Source of the DNA: CAVWSM01 sp963799425
GTDB lineage: Bacteria; Actinomycetota; Actinomycetes; Jiangellales; Jiangellaceae
NCBI GenBank assembly: GCA_963799425.1
Contig: CAWCXA010000009.1
Coordinates: forward strand, 62,001-126,000
Direction of reading: 5' to 3'
Length of the DNA: 64,000 nt
The notes below the pieces were generated by a model. That model ran no database searches. It saw only the letters and a list, made by a program, of their open reading frames with translations, and was not told where the DNA came from. The first letter of the stretch is position 1; each line of letters opens with the position of its first letter. Both the position numbers and the translations under genes were made by a program. Positions 34,508 through 42,969 of the stretch are shown one piece after another.

Positions 34508-35011
34508 TCAGCCGCTGAACGGCTTGGCCTGGATCACCTTGAGCCGCAGCTTTCGGCCGTTGGGCGCGGCGTAACTCACCGAGTCGCCGACCTTGGCACC
34601 CATGATCGCCTGACCGAGCGGCGACTTGGGGCTGTAGACGGCGAGGTCGGTGGACCCGAATGACGCGAGCTCGCGGGCACCGAGCAGGAACGTCTCGGTC
34701 TCATCGTCGCCCTCGAAGCGAATGGTGACAACCATGCCCTGCTCTACCACCCCGTCATCGGGTGGCGTCTCGCCGACGCGGGCGCGCTGCAGCAGATCCT
34801 GCAGCAGTCGGATGCGGGCCTCCTGGTGACCCTGCTCGTCCTTGGCCGCGTGGTAACCGCCGTTCTCGCTCAGGTCACCTTCGGCGCGCGCCGCCTCGAT
34901 CCGCTTGGCGATCTCGACGCGTCCCGGCCCGGTCAACTGCTCGAGCTCGGCCATGAGCTTGTCGTACGCGTCCTGGGTGAGCCAGGCCACATCGTGGCTC
35001 GTCTGCGTCAC
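34508..35011 (-). CDS. greA: Transcription elongation factor GreA
   Basis: Rescues backtracked RNA polymerase by stimulating transcript cleavage. The 167-residue product has the N-terminal coiled coil with the acidic tip (RAEGDLSENGGYHAAKDEQ) and the C-terminal FKBP-like domain (SPLGQAIMGAKVGDSVSY). AAGGAGC lies nine bases before GTG 35011. It corresponds to Rv1080c. Confidence 0.95.
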   Translation of the reverse strand: MTQTSHDVAWLTQDAYDKLMAELEQLTGPGRVEIAKRIEAARAEGDLSENGGYHAAKDEQGHQEARIRLLQDLLQRARVGETPPDDGVVEQGMVVTIRFEGDDETETFLLGARELASFGSTDLAVYSPKSPLGQAIMGAKVGDSVSYAAPNGRKLRLKVIQAKPFSG

Positions 35012-35155
35012 GTGACATCGCTCCTTGCTCGGGACTGGTCGTGCTCTTTGTCCTACCCGCGTATGGGTGCGGAGAACCCCCGGGCGTTGGTGCGCCCGGA
35101 GAGGTCCGGGGGATCACACCAGGTTACCAACGACCCGCCGCCGGCCGCACATTTC

Positions 35156-35560
35156 TTATCGAGGGCGGTTCTGCCCCGGCGCCGTGCAGCCGAGCAGCCG
35201 AGCAGCAACTGGATGCTCGCTTGTGAACGTGTGCTCGACGCGAAGCCGCCGTTCCGGCCCCGCTGGGACGGTGACTCTCTCCCTCGTGTCGAGGCGTCCA
35301 AGTGTGGTCAGCTCGAACTCGCAGGTGACCTCGGTGTCGGCGTCCCGCTGGATGTCGAAGACGACCGTGATCGAGTCGTCGGTGATGTCGCCGAACGAGA
35401 CCATCCCGCTCGTCACCACCGGATTGACCCAGAAGCGGGCCGCCCACACAAACCAGGCGATCAGGGCGGCCACAACGAGGCCGCCCAGGACCCACAGCAC
35501 CACTCGCCGGGAGCCACCCTTGCCGGCCCGGCCGTAGCGCGCCTCGAGTTCGTGGGTCAC
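35156..35560 (-). CDS. DUF4307 single-span membrane protein
   Basis: 134 residues: a short cytoplasmic N-terminus (LEARYGRAG), one membrane helix (about 20-42), then an extracytoplasmic beta-rich domain with two cysteines. DUF4307 is confined to actinobacteria and always lies between greA and mca, as here (Rv1081c position). The function is unknown. GAGGAG precedes GTG 35560. Confidence 0.88.
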   Translation of the reverse strand: MTHELEARYGRAGKGGSRRVVLWVLGGLVVAALIAWFVWAARFWVNPVVTSGMVSFGDITDDSITVVFDIQRDADTEVTCEFELTTLGRLDTRERVTVPAGPERRLRVEHTFTSEHPVAARLLGCTAPGQNRPR

Positions 35561-35608
35561 GCATGCTCCTCTGCGGCTGTCGCTCGGCGTCGGGCACCAT
35601 TGTCACCC

Positions 35609-36475
35609 GTGGCCGATCAGCTCCGACTAATGCATGTGCATGCCCACCCCGACGACGAGTCGAGCAAGGGCGCCGCCACCACGGCCAAGTACGTGGCGGA
35701 GGGTGTCGACGTGCTCGTGGTCACCTGCACCGGCGGCGAGCGTGGCTCGATCCTCAACCCCAACATGGATCGCCCCGACGTGCTCGCCAACATCGCTTCG
35801 ATCCGCCGCCAGGAGATGGATCGCGCTCGCGAGATCCTCGGCGTGCGGCAGGAGTGGCTCGGCTTCGTGGATTCCGGCTTCCCCGAGGGCGACCCGCCGC
35901 CGCCGTTGCCCAACGGCTGCTTCGCGCGGGTGCCGCTCGCGGATTCGGTGCCGCGACTTGTCCGGCTGGTCCGCGAGTTCCGGCCCCATGTCATGACGAC
36001 GTACGACGAGAAGGGCGGCTATCCGCACCCGGATCACATCCGCTGCCACGACGTTGCGGTGGCCGCGTACGACGCGGCTGGCGATCCTACGGCCTACCCC
36101 GAGTCGGGTGAGCCGTGGCAGTCGGCCAAGCTCTACTACCACCACACGTTCAACCGGCCGCGCACGCTGGCGCTGCACGAAGCAATGCTCGCGCGCGGGT
36201 ACGAGTCGCCGTACGCGGAGCGACTCGCCAACTGGCCGCCCGATCCCGAGCACGACAGACGGCTCACGACGCGGGTGCCGTGCGCCGAATACTTCCCGGT
36301 CCGCGACCGGGCACTGCTCGCGCACGCGACGCAGATCGATCCCGAGGGGCCGTGGTTTGCCGTGCCGCTCGTGGTGCACCAGGAGGCTTGGCCGACCGAG
36401 GACTTCGAGCTCGCCCGTAGCACGGTCGACACAGACCTGCCCGAGGACGATCTGTTCGCCGGACTACGTGGCTGA
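35609..36475 (+). CDS. mca: Mycothiol S-conjugate amidase
   Basis: Cleaves mycothiol S-conjugates to release mercapturates, a detoxification step. The 288-residue protein has the zinc motif HAHPDDESSKG near the N-terminus and the third ligand in GGYPHPDHIRCHD. TYDEKGGYPHPDHIRC and TFNRPRTLALHE fit Mca, and the overall length fits better than MshB. GTG 35609 places MHVHAHPDD at the normal distance from the N-terminus. It indicates a mycothiol-producing actinobacterium (Rv1082). Confidence 0.94.
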   Translation: MADQLRLMHVHAHPDDESSKGAATTAKYVAEGVDVLVVTCTGGERGSILNPNMDRPDVLANIASIRRQEMDRAREILGVRQEWLGFVDSGFPEGDPPPPLPNGCFARVPLADSVPRLVRLVREFRPHVMTTYDEKGGYPHPDHIRCHDVAVAAYDAAGDPTAYPESGEPWQSAKLYYHHTFNRPRTLALHEAMLARGYESPYAERLANWPPDPEHDRRLTTRVPCAEYFPVRDRALLAHATQIDPEGPWFAVPLVVHQEAWPTEDFELARSTVDTDLPEDDLFAGLRG

Positions 36476-37444
36476 CCGCTGGGAGCTGCGCGCGGAATCC
36501 AGCGCGCGGCGGGCGAGCTCATCGACGTACCCAGACTGCAGGAACGTTCGGTCGGTGGGCTCGATGCCGACGGTGCGGTCCCCTTCGGTGGCGATCAGCA
36601 GGGTGCCGAAGCGCCAGGCCATGTCCCCGACGCCGGCAACCTTGACTCGTGGCCGGTTGCTGCGGTTGGCCAGGCCGACCAGAACCTGAACCCCGTCGTG
36701 CCCGACCGTCAGGTGCACTCGCACGGTGGAGTCGTCGTCGCCGCCGAGATGGTAGGTCCAGATATGCACCCGCGCGTCGCCACTGCTGAGTTCGGGGCCT
36801 TCGATGGAGCGTACGACTCGGTGCACGGCTCGGCTCACGTCCATCGCTGCAAGCGGTGCGCCCGGTAGCTCGGGGACAGTGCCCACTTGGCCTACAGCCC
36901 CGTCGACGCCGTCGAGCATGTCAACGGCGTACACGTAACCGTGATTTGATCCGGCGGTCAGACGGACCACATCGCCTGCTCGGACATGGGCGAACACGCG
37001 ACCATCGACCTTGTAGGCGCGGGCAAGGTCGCTCCTGCCATCGTCGACGGCGATCCGACAGACGTCGGGCTCCGACGGGCCCTCCCCGCCGTCGTAACCC
37101 TCTACGAACTCGTGGAGGATGACCTTTCCCTCGACGGTTGTCGGGGCGGTGACGTCACGCAACATCCTTCCTAGCTGCAGGAGTGCCGCCAACCATCCCG
37201 CAGTCAACAAGGATGCGAGCGCGTACAGGTACCAGGCGTTCGCGTCCGAGACGATGGCCGACCAAAGGGCCGCCAGCAGGAGTCCGAACAACAGGACCCC
37301 GGCCGCATACCCGACGGCCGCGCGCCGAGGGCTCCGTCCCCAGAGGCCGGCGCTGCCAGGCCATCGATCGGGCCCGACTATCGTCACGGCTCGATCGCGG
37401 CCGCCGTAGTCGGACCAGAGCTGTCGGCGTGCCCGCCGTCCCAC
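36464..37444 (-). CDS. Membrane protein of unknown function
   Basis: 326 residues. A basic N-terminus is followed by two adjacent hydrophobic segments (about 40-95), then a soluble C-terminal region of ~220 residues without recognisable motifs. GTG 37444 is six bases from TACGGT with no ribosome site. Its 3' end overlaps the mca 3' end by 12 bases, convergent. I do not recognise a family. Confidence 0.75.
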   Translation of the reverse strand: MGRRARRQLWSDYGGRDRAVTIVGPDRWPGSAGLWGRSPRRAAVGYAAGVLLFGLLLAALWSAIVSDANAWYLYALASLLTAGWLAALLQLGRMLRDVTAPTTVEGKVILHEFVEGYDGGEGPSEPDVCRIAVDDGRSDLARAYKVDGRVFAHVRAGDVVRLTAGSNHGYVYAVDMLDGVDGAVGQVGTVPELPGAPLAAMDVSRAVHRVVRSIEGPELSSGDARVHIWTYHLGGDDDSTVRVHLTVGHDGVQVLVGLANRSNRPRVKVAGVGDMAWRFGTLLIATEGDRTVGIEPTDRTFLQSGYVDELARRALDSARSSQRSAT

Positions 37445-37456
37445 GAGGCAACCGTA
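37442..37456 (-). promoter_or_regulatory. Putative leaderless promoter of the membrane-protein gene
   Basis: On the minus strand: TACGGT, six bases, GTG at 37444. Confidence 0.45.
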
Positions 37457-37523
37457 CGGCGGTGCTGGCCGGGTGTGTAGTCAGCGCCGCGGGCGTGCGA
37501 CGATTGCTCAGGAGGTACGGCCG

Positions 37524-37814
37524 ATGTTGCTCAATGCGTCACACGCGGCGACGGCTGCGTTGGCGGCCGCGGGCGATGACTCGTCGTACACCTACGACAA
37601 CCTCAAGCCCGGCCCGGCCGCACTCCTCGTCACAGTCCTCCTGGCCGTGGCGCTCTTCCTGCTGATCCGCAACATGAGGCGCCAGGTGCGGCGCATCGAC
37701 TTCGACCCGGACGCCAAGGATGACAAGGCGCGCACTCGGTCGCATCGCACCACCGACCGCACGTCCGACGACCCGGAAGACCGCTGGGACAACAAGATCG
37801 ACGACGGCACCTGA
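37524..37814 (+). CDS. Small single-span membrane protein (Rv1083-like position)
   Basis: 96 residues: an Ala-rich N-terminus, one membrane helix (PAALLVTVLLAVALFLLI, about 32-50), then a charged tail (RRQVRRIDFDPDAKDDKART). A strong GGAGG is nine bases before ATG 37524. A similar small protein follows mca in other actinobacteria (Rv1083 in M. tuberculosis). The function is unknown. Confidence 0.82.
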   Translation: MLLNASHAATAALAAAGDDSSYTYDNLKPGPAALLVTVLLAVALFLLIRNMRRQVRRIDFDPDAKDDKARTRSHRTTDRTSDDPEDRWDNKIDDGT

Positions 37815-37826
37815 CCGGGCGAGCCG

Positions 37827-38615
37827 TCACGCGTTGCGGACGCGCAGGACCACGAGCGCCGCGACGTACGCGGCAGCCGCATAGGCGGCTGTGATCCCGA
37901 GCCCGGCCAAGGGCCCGATCGGAAGGCTGTCCAGATCACGGGTCGCCTGCACGGCGAGCCCTGCGCTGAGCGGGGAGTACTTGTCCAGGCGCGCTATCCA
38001 GACCGGGTCGCTGATCATGGACGCCACCAGGGGAGCGCCGAACAACAGCGCAAGCGTCGCGATGATCGCCACCGCTGAGTCACGGATCATCGTCCCGATC
38101 CCAAGCGCAAGCACGGCTAGCAGCCCGAGGTAGGCGACAGTGCCGGCAGCGGCGCGCAGGGTGGGCTCGTCGCCCAGCGACAGCGGGGGATAGCCGTTGG
38201 CAGCACTGAACCCGTTGCCCGGGAGGATGTTGCGGGCGGCCAACAGCGATGCCAAGACCCCGATCGTGGCGGCCAGGAGCGTGGTGCCGACGACGATCAA
38301 TGCCTTGCCGGCAAGCACTCGGCCCCGCTGTGGGACCGCCGTCAGCGTCGTCTGGATCATGCCGGTGCCGTACTCGTTGGTGATGGCCAGGGAGCCGACA
38401 ACCACCGCGGCCACCTGCCCGACCCACACGCCCGACAGGCTCAGCTTGATCGTGTCCTCGAAGCATTCGGTCGGCGAGCGGCACTGCGAGACGTCGACCG
38501 TGCTGGTCGTGGCCGCACCCAAGGCCACGATGGTGGTCGCGACCGCCAGCAACAACCAGCCACTGCTCGGCAAGGTCCGCAGCTTGACCCACTCGGCGCG
38601 CAGCACTCTGTTCAT
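37827..38615 (-). CDS. ABC-2 exporter permease subunit 2
   Basis: 262 residues with about six hydrophobic segments. RAEWVKLRTLPSSGWLL at the N-terminus and EYGTGMIQTTLTAVPQRGRV in loop 2 are standard for actinobacterial ABC-2 permeases. It overlaps the preceding permease by four bases and is last in the three-gene exporter operon. Confidence 0.9.
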   Translation of the reverse strand: MNRVLRAEWVKLRTLPSSGWLLLAVATTIVALGAATTSTVDVSQCRSPTECFEDTIKLSLSGVWVGQVAAVVVGSLAITNEYGTGMIQTTLTAVPQRGRVLAGKALIVVGTTLLAATIGVLASLLAARNILPGNGFSAANGYPPLSLGDEPTLRAAAGTVAYLGLLAVLALGIGTMIRDSAVAIIATLALLFGAPLVASMISDPVWIARLDKYSPLSAGLAVQATRDLDSLPIGPLAGLGITAAYAAAAYVAALVVLRVRNA

Positions 38616-40102
38616 GCGTCTCGGCGCCGGACCAGCCATGCCGCCAGCACGAACGCGCCGACGGCGTAGGCACTCGCGACTCCGAGGCCCGCCCACCAGT
38701 TGATCAGCGAAGCTGGCTCAACGTGCAACTCGCTGGCCGGCTGTGCTCGCTGGGTGGCAAAGCCACCAGCGGGAGTCAGCAGCATGAGTGTCTTGATCGC
38801 CGCAGTGCTCGACAGGAACGCCGCGACAATTGTGGGCATGACGACGAGGACGAACACCAGGGTGATGGCCGCCGCGCCGTGACGCAGGATTGCGCCGACG
38901 GACAGGCTCAGCACGGCGATGACCGCAATGAAGACCGCGGTCCCGACCAGGACCCGCAGGACCGTGGGATCGAAGAGGTCCGGCCGCGGGTAGGCGGGCG
39001 GCGCGTACCCGTTGTCACGCATGACTGGCTGGGTGAGCAGGAACGACAGCACAGCCGCCGGCAGCGCGACGGCGAACGACGCGGCGCCCAGGACGAGCGC
39101 CTTGGCGGCCAGCACCCGGCCCCTGCGCGGGACTGCGACGAAGCTGGTGCGGATGAGGCCGCGCTTGTATTCAGAGGTCACGAACAGCACGCCCACGGCG
39201 ATGATCGGCAACAGCCCGAACAGAATCCCCTGCAGGCTGTTCGCCACGATGTCGTCGCCCGACCTCTCAGGCCCGATCTCGCCCACGCCGGTGACGACGA
39301 AGGTGCCGTCGACCTCGACGGACTCGCCGTTCACTCCCGCCCCCGTTTTGGGTAGCGCCGGGGCGGCATCGCCGGGCTTCACAATGTCTTCGGTCTGCCA
39401 GGCGTCAACGTCGGACCGGCCGTCCAACTGGACGTTGTCGAACGTCGCGGTGCTCTGGGTCGGCGACTCTGAGATAGAGGTGCTTCCTGCCGACCGCTCG
39501 AAGATCACCTCGTCGAGGGACGACACGAACAATCCGGCCTCGGCCGTATCCGGCAGCCCTGCCAGCTCGAGCGTGCCCACGTCGGTCCACTCGCGGCCAT
39601 CGGGCGACTCCGACCCCGTGATCTCGTCTCCCGAGCGGGTGAGCCGGAGCCAGTGTGGGGCGCTGGAGTCACTGCCGTCGATCTCCGTGTCAAAGTTGGC
39701 CGACATCTGTACGCCATCTGCGCCGAGCATCAGGGCGGCGTAGGGCGCGCCGGGCTCGGTGCTCTCCTTGACCATGACCCCGGCAAAGCCGTTGCTGCTG
39801 TCCGGACCGCTCGCGACCCGTACGACGATGCTTCCGTCCCTGGTCAGCGGCTGGTGGACGAAGCGGAACTCGTCCCTGACCGGAGTGCCGTCCGGACCGA
39901 CGACAGTCATGAACCGGTTGGCATCGGTGCTGCTCTCGCTGGCGGCCAAGAGGCTGAACAGCACGCTGATCACCAGCGCAGCAAGCAGCGCGACCATCCA
40001 TCGCCACACCGAGCGCAGCTTCGTCCACTCGGCCCGTACGACGCGGCCAAAACCGGCCGGCTTGGTCGCGGTCGGAGGGCGGGTGGGCGTCATGGTGGCC
40101 AT
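38612..40102 (-). CDS. ABC-2 exporter permease with large extracytoplasmic beta-sandwich-like domain
   Basis: 496 residues, about twice the usual length. The normal permease start (VVRAEWTKLRSVWRWMVALL) leads into the first helix (about 40-58), followed by an insert of roughly 240 residues. That insert contains GSIVVRVASG, GVMVKESTEPGAPYAALMLG, WLRLTRSGDEITGSES and GLFVSS, a pattern like DUF1349/laminin-G-type sandwiches. Five more hydrophobic segments follow, starting after SGDDIVANSLQ. The insert probably recognises a ligand or the cell wall. Confidence 0.85.
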   Translation of the reverse strand: MATMTPTRPPTATKPAGFGRVVRAEWTKLRSVWRWMVALLAALVISVLFSLLAASESSTDANRFMTVVGPDGTPVRDEFRFVHQPLTRDGSIVVRVASGPDSSNGFAGVMVKESTEPGAPYAALMLGADGVQMSANFDTEIDGSDSSAPHWLRLTRSGDEITGSESPDGREWTDVGTLELAGLPDTAEAGLFVSSLDEVIFERSAGSTSISESPTQSTATFDNVQLDGRSDVDAWQTEDIVKPGDAAPALPKTGAGVNGESVEVDGTFVVTGVGEIGPERSGDDIVANSLQGILFGLLPIIAVGVLFVTSEYKRGLIRTSFVAVPRRGRVLAAKALVLGAASFAVALPAAVLSFLLTQPVMRDNGYAPPAYPRPDLFDPTVLRVLVGTAVFIAVIAVLSLSVGAILRHGAAAITLVFVLVVMPTIVAAFLSSTAAIKTLMLLTPAGGFATQRAQPASELHVEPASLINWWAGLGVASAYAVGAFVLAAWLVRRRDA

Positions 40103-41028
40103 TAGGCGCTCCGCTCCGCCGGTACCGCGAACTCCACGGCGTCGCGCGTCAGCTCCATGTAGGCCTCTTCGAGTGATGCGCGGTGGTGGCGCAGCTCGGA
40201 GAACGGGATCCCCGCCTCGCTGAGCAGGCCGGCGATGCGCTCGCCGTCGAGGCCATCGACGGACAGCGTCTCGTGATCGACGGCCGCGACGGTTGCGCCC
40301 GCATTGGCGAGTGCGGTCATGGCGTCCGTGCGGCGGAAGGTCCGCACGTCGACGCGGCTACCGTTGGCCGCCGCGAGCAGGGTGGTCACGTCGGTGTCTG
40401 CAATCACGCGGCCGCGCGCCAGGACGATCAGATGGTCGGCCGTGCCCTCGAGCTCGCTCATCAGATGGCTCGAGATGAACACGACACGACCCTCGGCGGC
40501 GAGCGACTTGAGCAGCCCGCGGATCCACACGATGCCCTCGGGGTCCAGTCCGTTGACCGGCTCGTCGAACATGAGCACCGGCGGGTCGCCGAGCAGCGCG
40601 GCTGCGATGCCGAGGCGTTGTCGCATCCCCAGCGAGAAGCCGCCGGCCGTGCGCCGTGCCGCGCTGGCTAGCCCCACCTGATCGAGCACCTCGTCGACCC
40701 GTCGCGGCGGCAACCCGTTGCTGTGCGCCATCCAGAGCAGATGGTCGCGGGCCCGCCGGCTCGGGTGGATGGCTGCGGCGTCGAGTAGCGACCCGACCTC
40801 GCGCAGCGGTGTCCGCAGGCTGCGATAGCTCTGGCCGTTGACCAGGGCGTCACCGTCGTCGGGGGAGTCCAGGCCAAGGATGAGTCGCATGGTTGTCGAC
40901 TTGCCGGCGCCGTTTGGCCCCACGAACCCCGTGACCTCACCGCCGGAGATGACGAACGAGATCCCGTCCACGGCAAGCGTCGACCCGTAGCGTTTGCGTA
41001 GTCCGCGCACCTCGATGGATGGCTGCAT
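40102..41028 (-). CDS. ABC exporter ATPase
   Basis: 308 residues: Walker A GPNGAGKSTT, signature FSLGMRQRLGIAAALL, Walker B VLMFDEPVNGLDPEG, and H-loop SSHLMSE. It shares one base with the permease start. It is the first gene of the exporter operon, divergent from a two-component system. ATG 41028 is six bases from TAGCCT, with no ribosome site. Confidence 0.93.
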   Translation of the reverse strand: MQPSIEVRGLRKRYGSTLAVDGISFVISGGEVTGFVGPNGAGKSTTMRLILGLDSPDDGDALVNGQSYRSLRTPLREVGSLLDAAAIHPSRRARDHLLWMAHSNGLPPRRVDEVLDQVGLASAARRTAGGFSLGMRQRLGIAAALLGDPPVLMFDEPVNGLDPEGIVWIRGLLKSLAAEGRVVFISSHLMSELEGTADHLIVLARGRVIADTDVTTLLAAANGSRVDVRTFRRTDAMTALANAGATVAAVDHETLSVDGLDGERIAGLLSEAGIPFSELRHHRASLEEAYMELTRDAVEFAVPAERSA

Positions 41029-41040
41029 GCCTGGAGGCTA
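41026..41040 (-). promoter_or_regulatory. Putative leaderless promoter of the exporter operon
   Basis: On the minus strand: TAGCCT, six bases, ATG at 41028. Confidence 0.5.
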
Positions 41041-41083
41041 GGAGCGGAATGGACGTCGCGTCGTCACCCGTCGGAGGGATCAC

Positions 41084-42274
41084 GTGAACGTGACTGGGGG
41101 ACGCCGTGCCCGTGCGGATCAGGCGACAATGGCCGCTGTGAAGGGGCTCGAGTGGCCATATGGCGCTGCCGCGATCCTCGGCGTCGTCGCGCTCATCGAA
41201 GTTGCCGCCCGCCCCGACAGCCAGCCGTCGAGCTCGACCCTGGCCTTGGTGCTTGCGCTGGCCGCAACGCTTCCCCTTGCCCTGTCGCAGTTACAGCCGG
41301 AGGCTGCCGCCGGCGCCATTGCCGTAGCGACGATCGCCATGCTCCTCGCGGACTACCGGCCGCCGGTCGCCGGCGTTGTGGCCCTGGGGATCAGCGCATT
41401 CCTGGTCGGTCGTCGCGGCACGCGCTGGGCCTCGATCAGCCTGGTGGCGATCCTCGTCGGGTATGCGCTGCTGCCCGGCGGCGACGACCGGCCCGGCGGT
41501 CGCGCGCTGGCGATCGCGATGCTCGTCACCACCACTGCGGCCGTCGGCTCCGGACTCTACCTTCAGACCCGAGACGAGGCCGCCCGTCGTGCGGCATCAG
41601 AGCGGCAGATCGCAGACACGCTCTTCGATTACGCGGCTCGCGGCGAGCGAGCGCGCATCGCGCAGGAGCTGCATGACGTGGTTGCCCATCACATCTCGCT
41701 GATTGCCGTGCAGGCGGAGGCGGCGCGGCTGACGACGCCGGGCATGCCGGCCCAGGGTGCGCAGCGTCTCGTCGCGATCGGCGACACAGCCAGGACGGCG
41801 CTGACTGAGATGCGTCGCCTGCTCGGCGTACTCCGCGAGGATGCCGCGCCCGTCGACAGCCGTCGCCCGCAGCCGGGGCTGCAGCAGCTCAACGAGCTGG
41901 TCGACGAGACCCGCGGCCTGTCATTTGCGAGCACGCGGCTGATCGTGCAGGGGCGCGTCGTTGCCCTCGATCCCGGTGTCGAGCTGACGGCTTACCGGAT
42001 CGTCCAGGAGGCGTTGACCAACGCGCGCCGTCATGCTCCTGGCGCCGGGGTCGACGTCGAGCTGCACTACCGCGACGACGCGCTGTATCTCCGCGTACGC
42101 GACAACGGGCCGGGTCCGCCGCCGACTGAGGCTCTGCTGACAAGCTCCGGTCACGGGCTGGGCGGCATGCGCGAACGCGCCACGATGGTAGGCGGGTGGC
42201 TCTCGACCGGACAGGGGCCGACGGGCGGCTTCGTGGTCGAAGCACTGCTGCCGGTGAGCGGGGCTGAGCGATGA
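41084..42274 (+). CDS. NarL-type sensor histidine kinase
   Basis: 396 residues: four to five hydrophobic segments in the first 150 residues, then HisKA_3 with the phospho-acceptor in RIAQELHDVVAHHISLIAVQ, and a HATPase domain (DNGPGPPPTE, GHGLGGMRERA). GTG 41084 has GGAGGG six bases upstream. It is divergent from the ABC-2 exporter, a common arrangement for sensing membrane-active compounds. Confidence 0.93.
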   Translation: MNVTGGRRARADQATMAAVKGLEWPYGAAAILGVVALIEVAARPDSQPSSSTLALVLALAATLPLALSQLQPEAAAGAIAVATIAMLLADYRPPVAGVVALGISAFLVGRRGTRWASISLVAILVGYALLPGGDDRPGGRALAIAMLVTTTAAVGSGLYLQTRDEAARRAASERQIADTLFDYAARGERARIAQELHDVVAHHISLIAVQAEAARLTTPGMPAQGAQRLVAIGDTARTALTEMRRLLGVLREDAAPVDSRRPQPGLQQLNELVDETRGLSFASTRLIVQGRVVALDPGVELTAYRIVQEALTNARRHAPGAGVDVELHYRDDALYLRVRDNGPGPPPTEALLTSSGHGLGGMRERATMVGGWLSTGQGPTGGFVVEALLPVSGAER

Positions 42275-42957
42275 GCGCTGGGGAGCGCATCCGCATCCTG
42301 GTGGTCGACGACCAGGACGTGGTGCGAGCCGCCTTCGCTGCGCTGCTGGGCACGCAGCCAGACTTCGAGGTCGTCGGCACCGCGGCCGAGGGTGCCGCTG
42401 CGGTGCGCTTGTGCCGCGAGAGCAGACCCGACGTAGTCGTCATGGACGTACGCATGCCAGTCATGGACGGCATCGACGCCACTCGGCGGATCCTTGCCGA
42501 GGCAGGTGACTCGCCGCCGCACGTCCTCATCCTCACGACGTTCGACCTCGACGAGCATGTGTACGACGCACTGGCTGCTGGCGCCAGTGGCTTCCTGCTC
42601 AAAGACGTCAGTGCCGAGAAACTCTTCGACGCCGTGCGTATCGTCGCCGCGGGAGAGGCATTGCTGGCGCCGAGTGTCACGCGTCGGCTGATCGCCGAGT
42701 TTGCGCGGCTGAAGCCAGGGGCGTCGGCACCCGGTCCGAGCATCCAAGCCCTGACACCCCGGGAGACCGAGGTGCTGCGGCTCGTCGCTGAGGGTCTGTC
42801 CAACCCGGAGATCGCGGTACGCCTCGTGGTGAGCGACGAGACCGTGAAGACGCATGTCAGCCGCGTGCTGAGCAAGCTCGGGCTGCGCGACCGCACGCAG
42901 GCCGTCGTCGTGGCGTACGAATCCGGTCTGATCGTCCCCGGCGCACGCCGCGGCTAG
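42271..42957 (+). CDS. NarL/LuxR-family response regulator
   Basis: 228 residues: receiver domain with Asp in VVVMDVRMPVMDGID, then a GerE helix-turn-helix (LTPRETEVLRLVAEGLSNPE). Its start overlaps the kinase stop by four bases. It probably controls the divergent exporter operon. Confidence 0.94.
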   Translation: MSAGERIRILVVDDQDVVRAAFAALLGTQPDFEVVGTAAEGAAAVRLCRESRPDVVVMDVRMPVMDGIDATRRILAEAGDSPPHVLILTTFDLDEHVYDALAAGASGFLLKDVSAEKLFDAVRIVAAGEALLAPSVTRRLIAEFARLKPGASAPGPSIQALTPRETEVLRLVAEGLSNPEIAVRLVVSDETVKTHVSRVLSKLGLRDRTQAVVVAYESGLIVPGARRG

Positions 42958-42969
42958 TGTCGAGGCATG
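42955..42969 (+). promoter_or_regulatory. Putative leaderless promoter of the YyaL gene
   Basis: TAGTGT (42955-42960; its TAG is the stop of the response regulator), six bases, ATG 42967. Confidence 0.45.
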
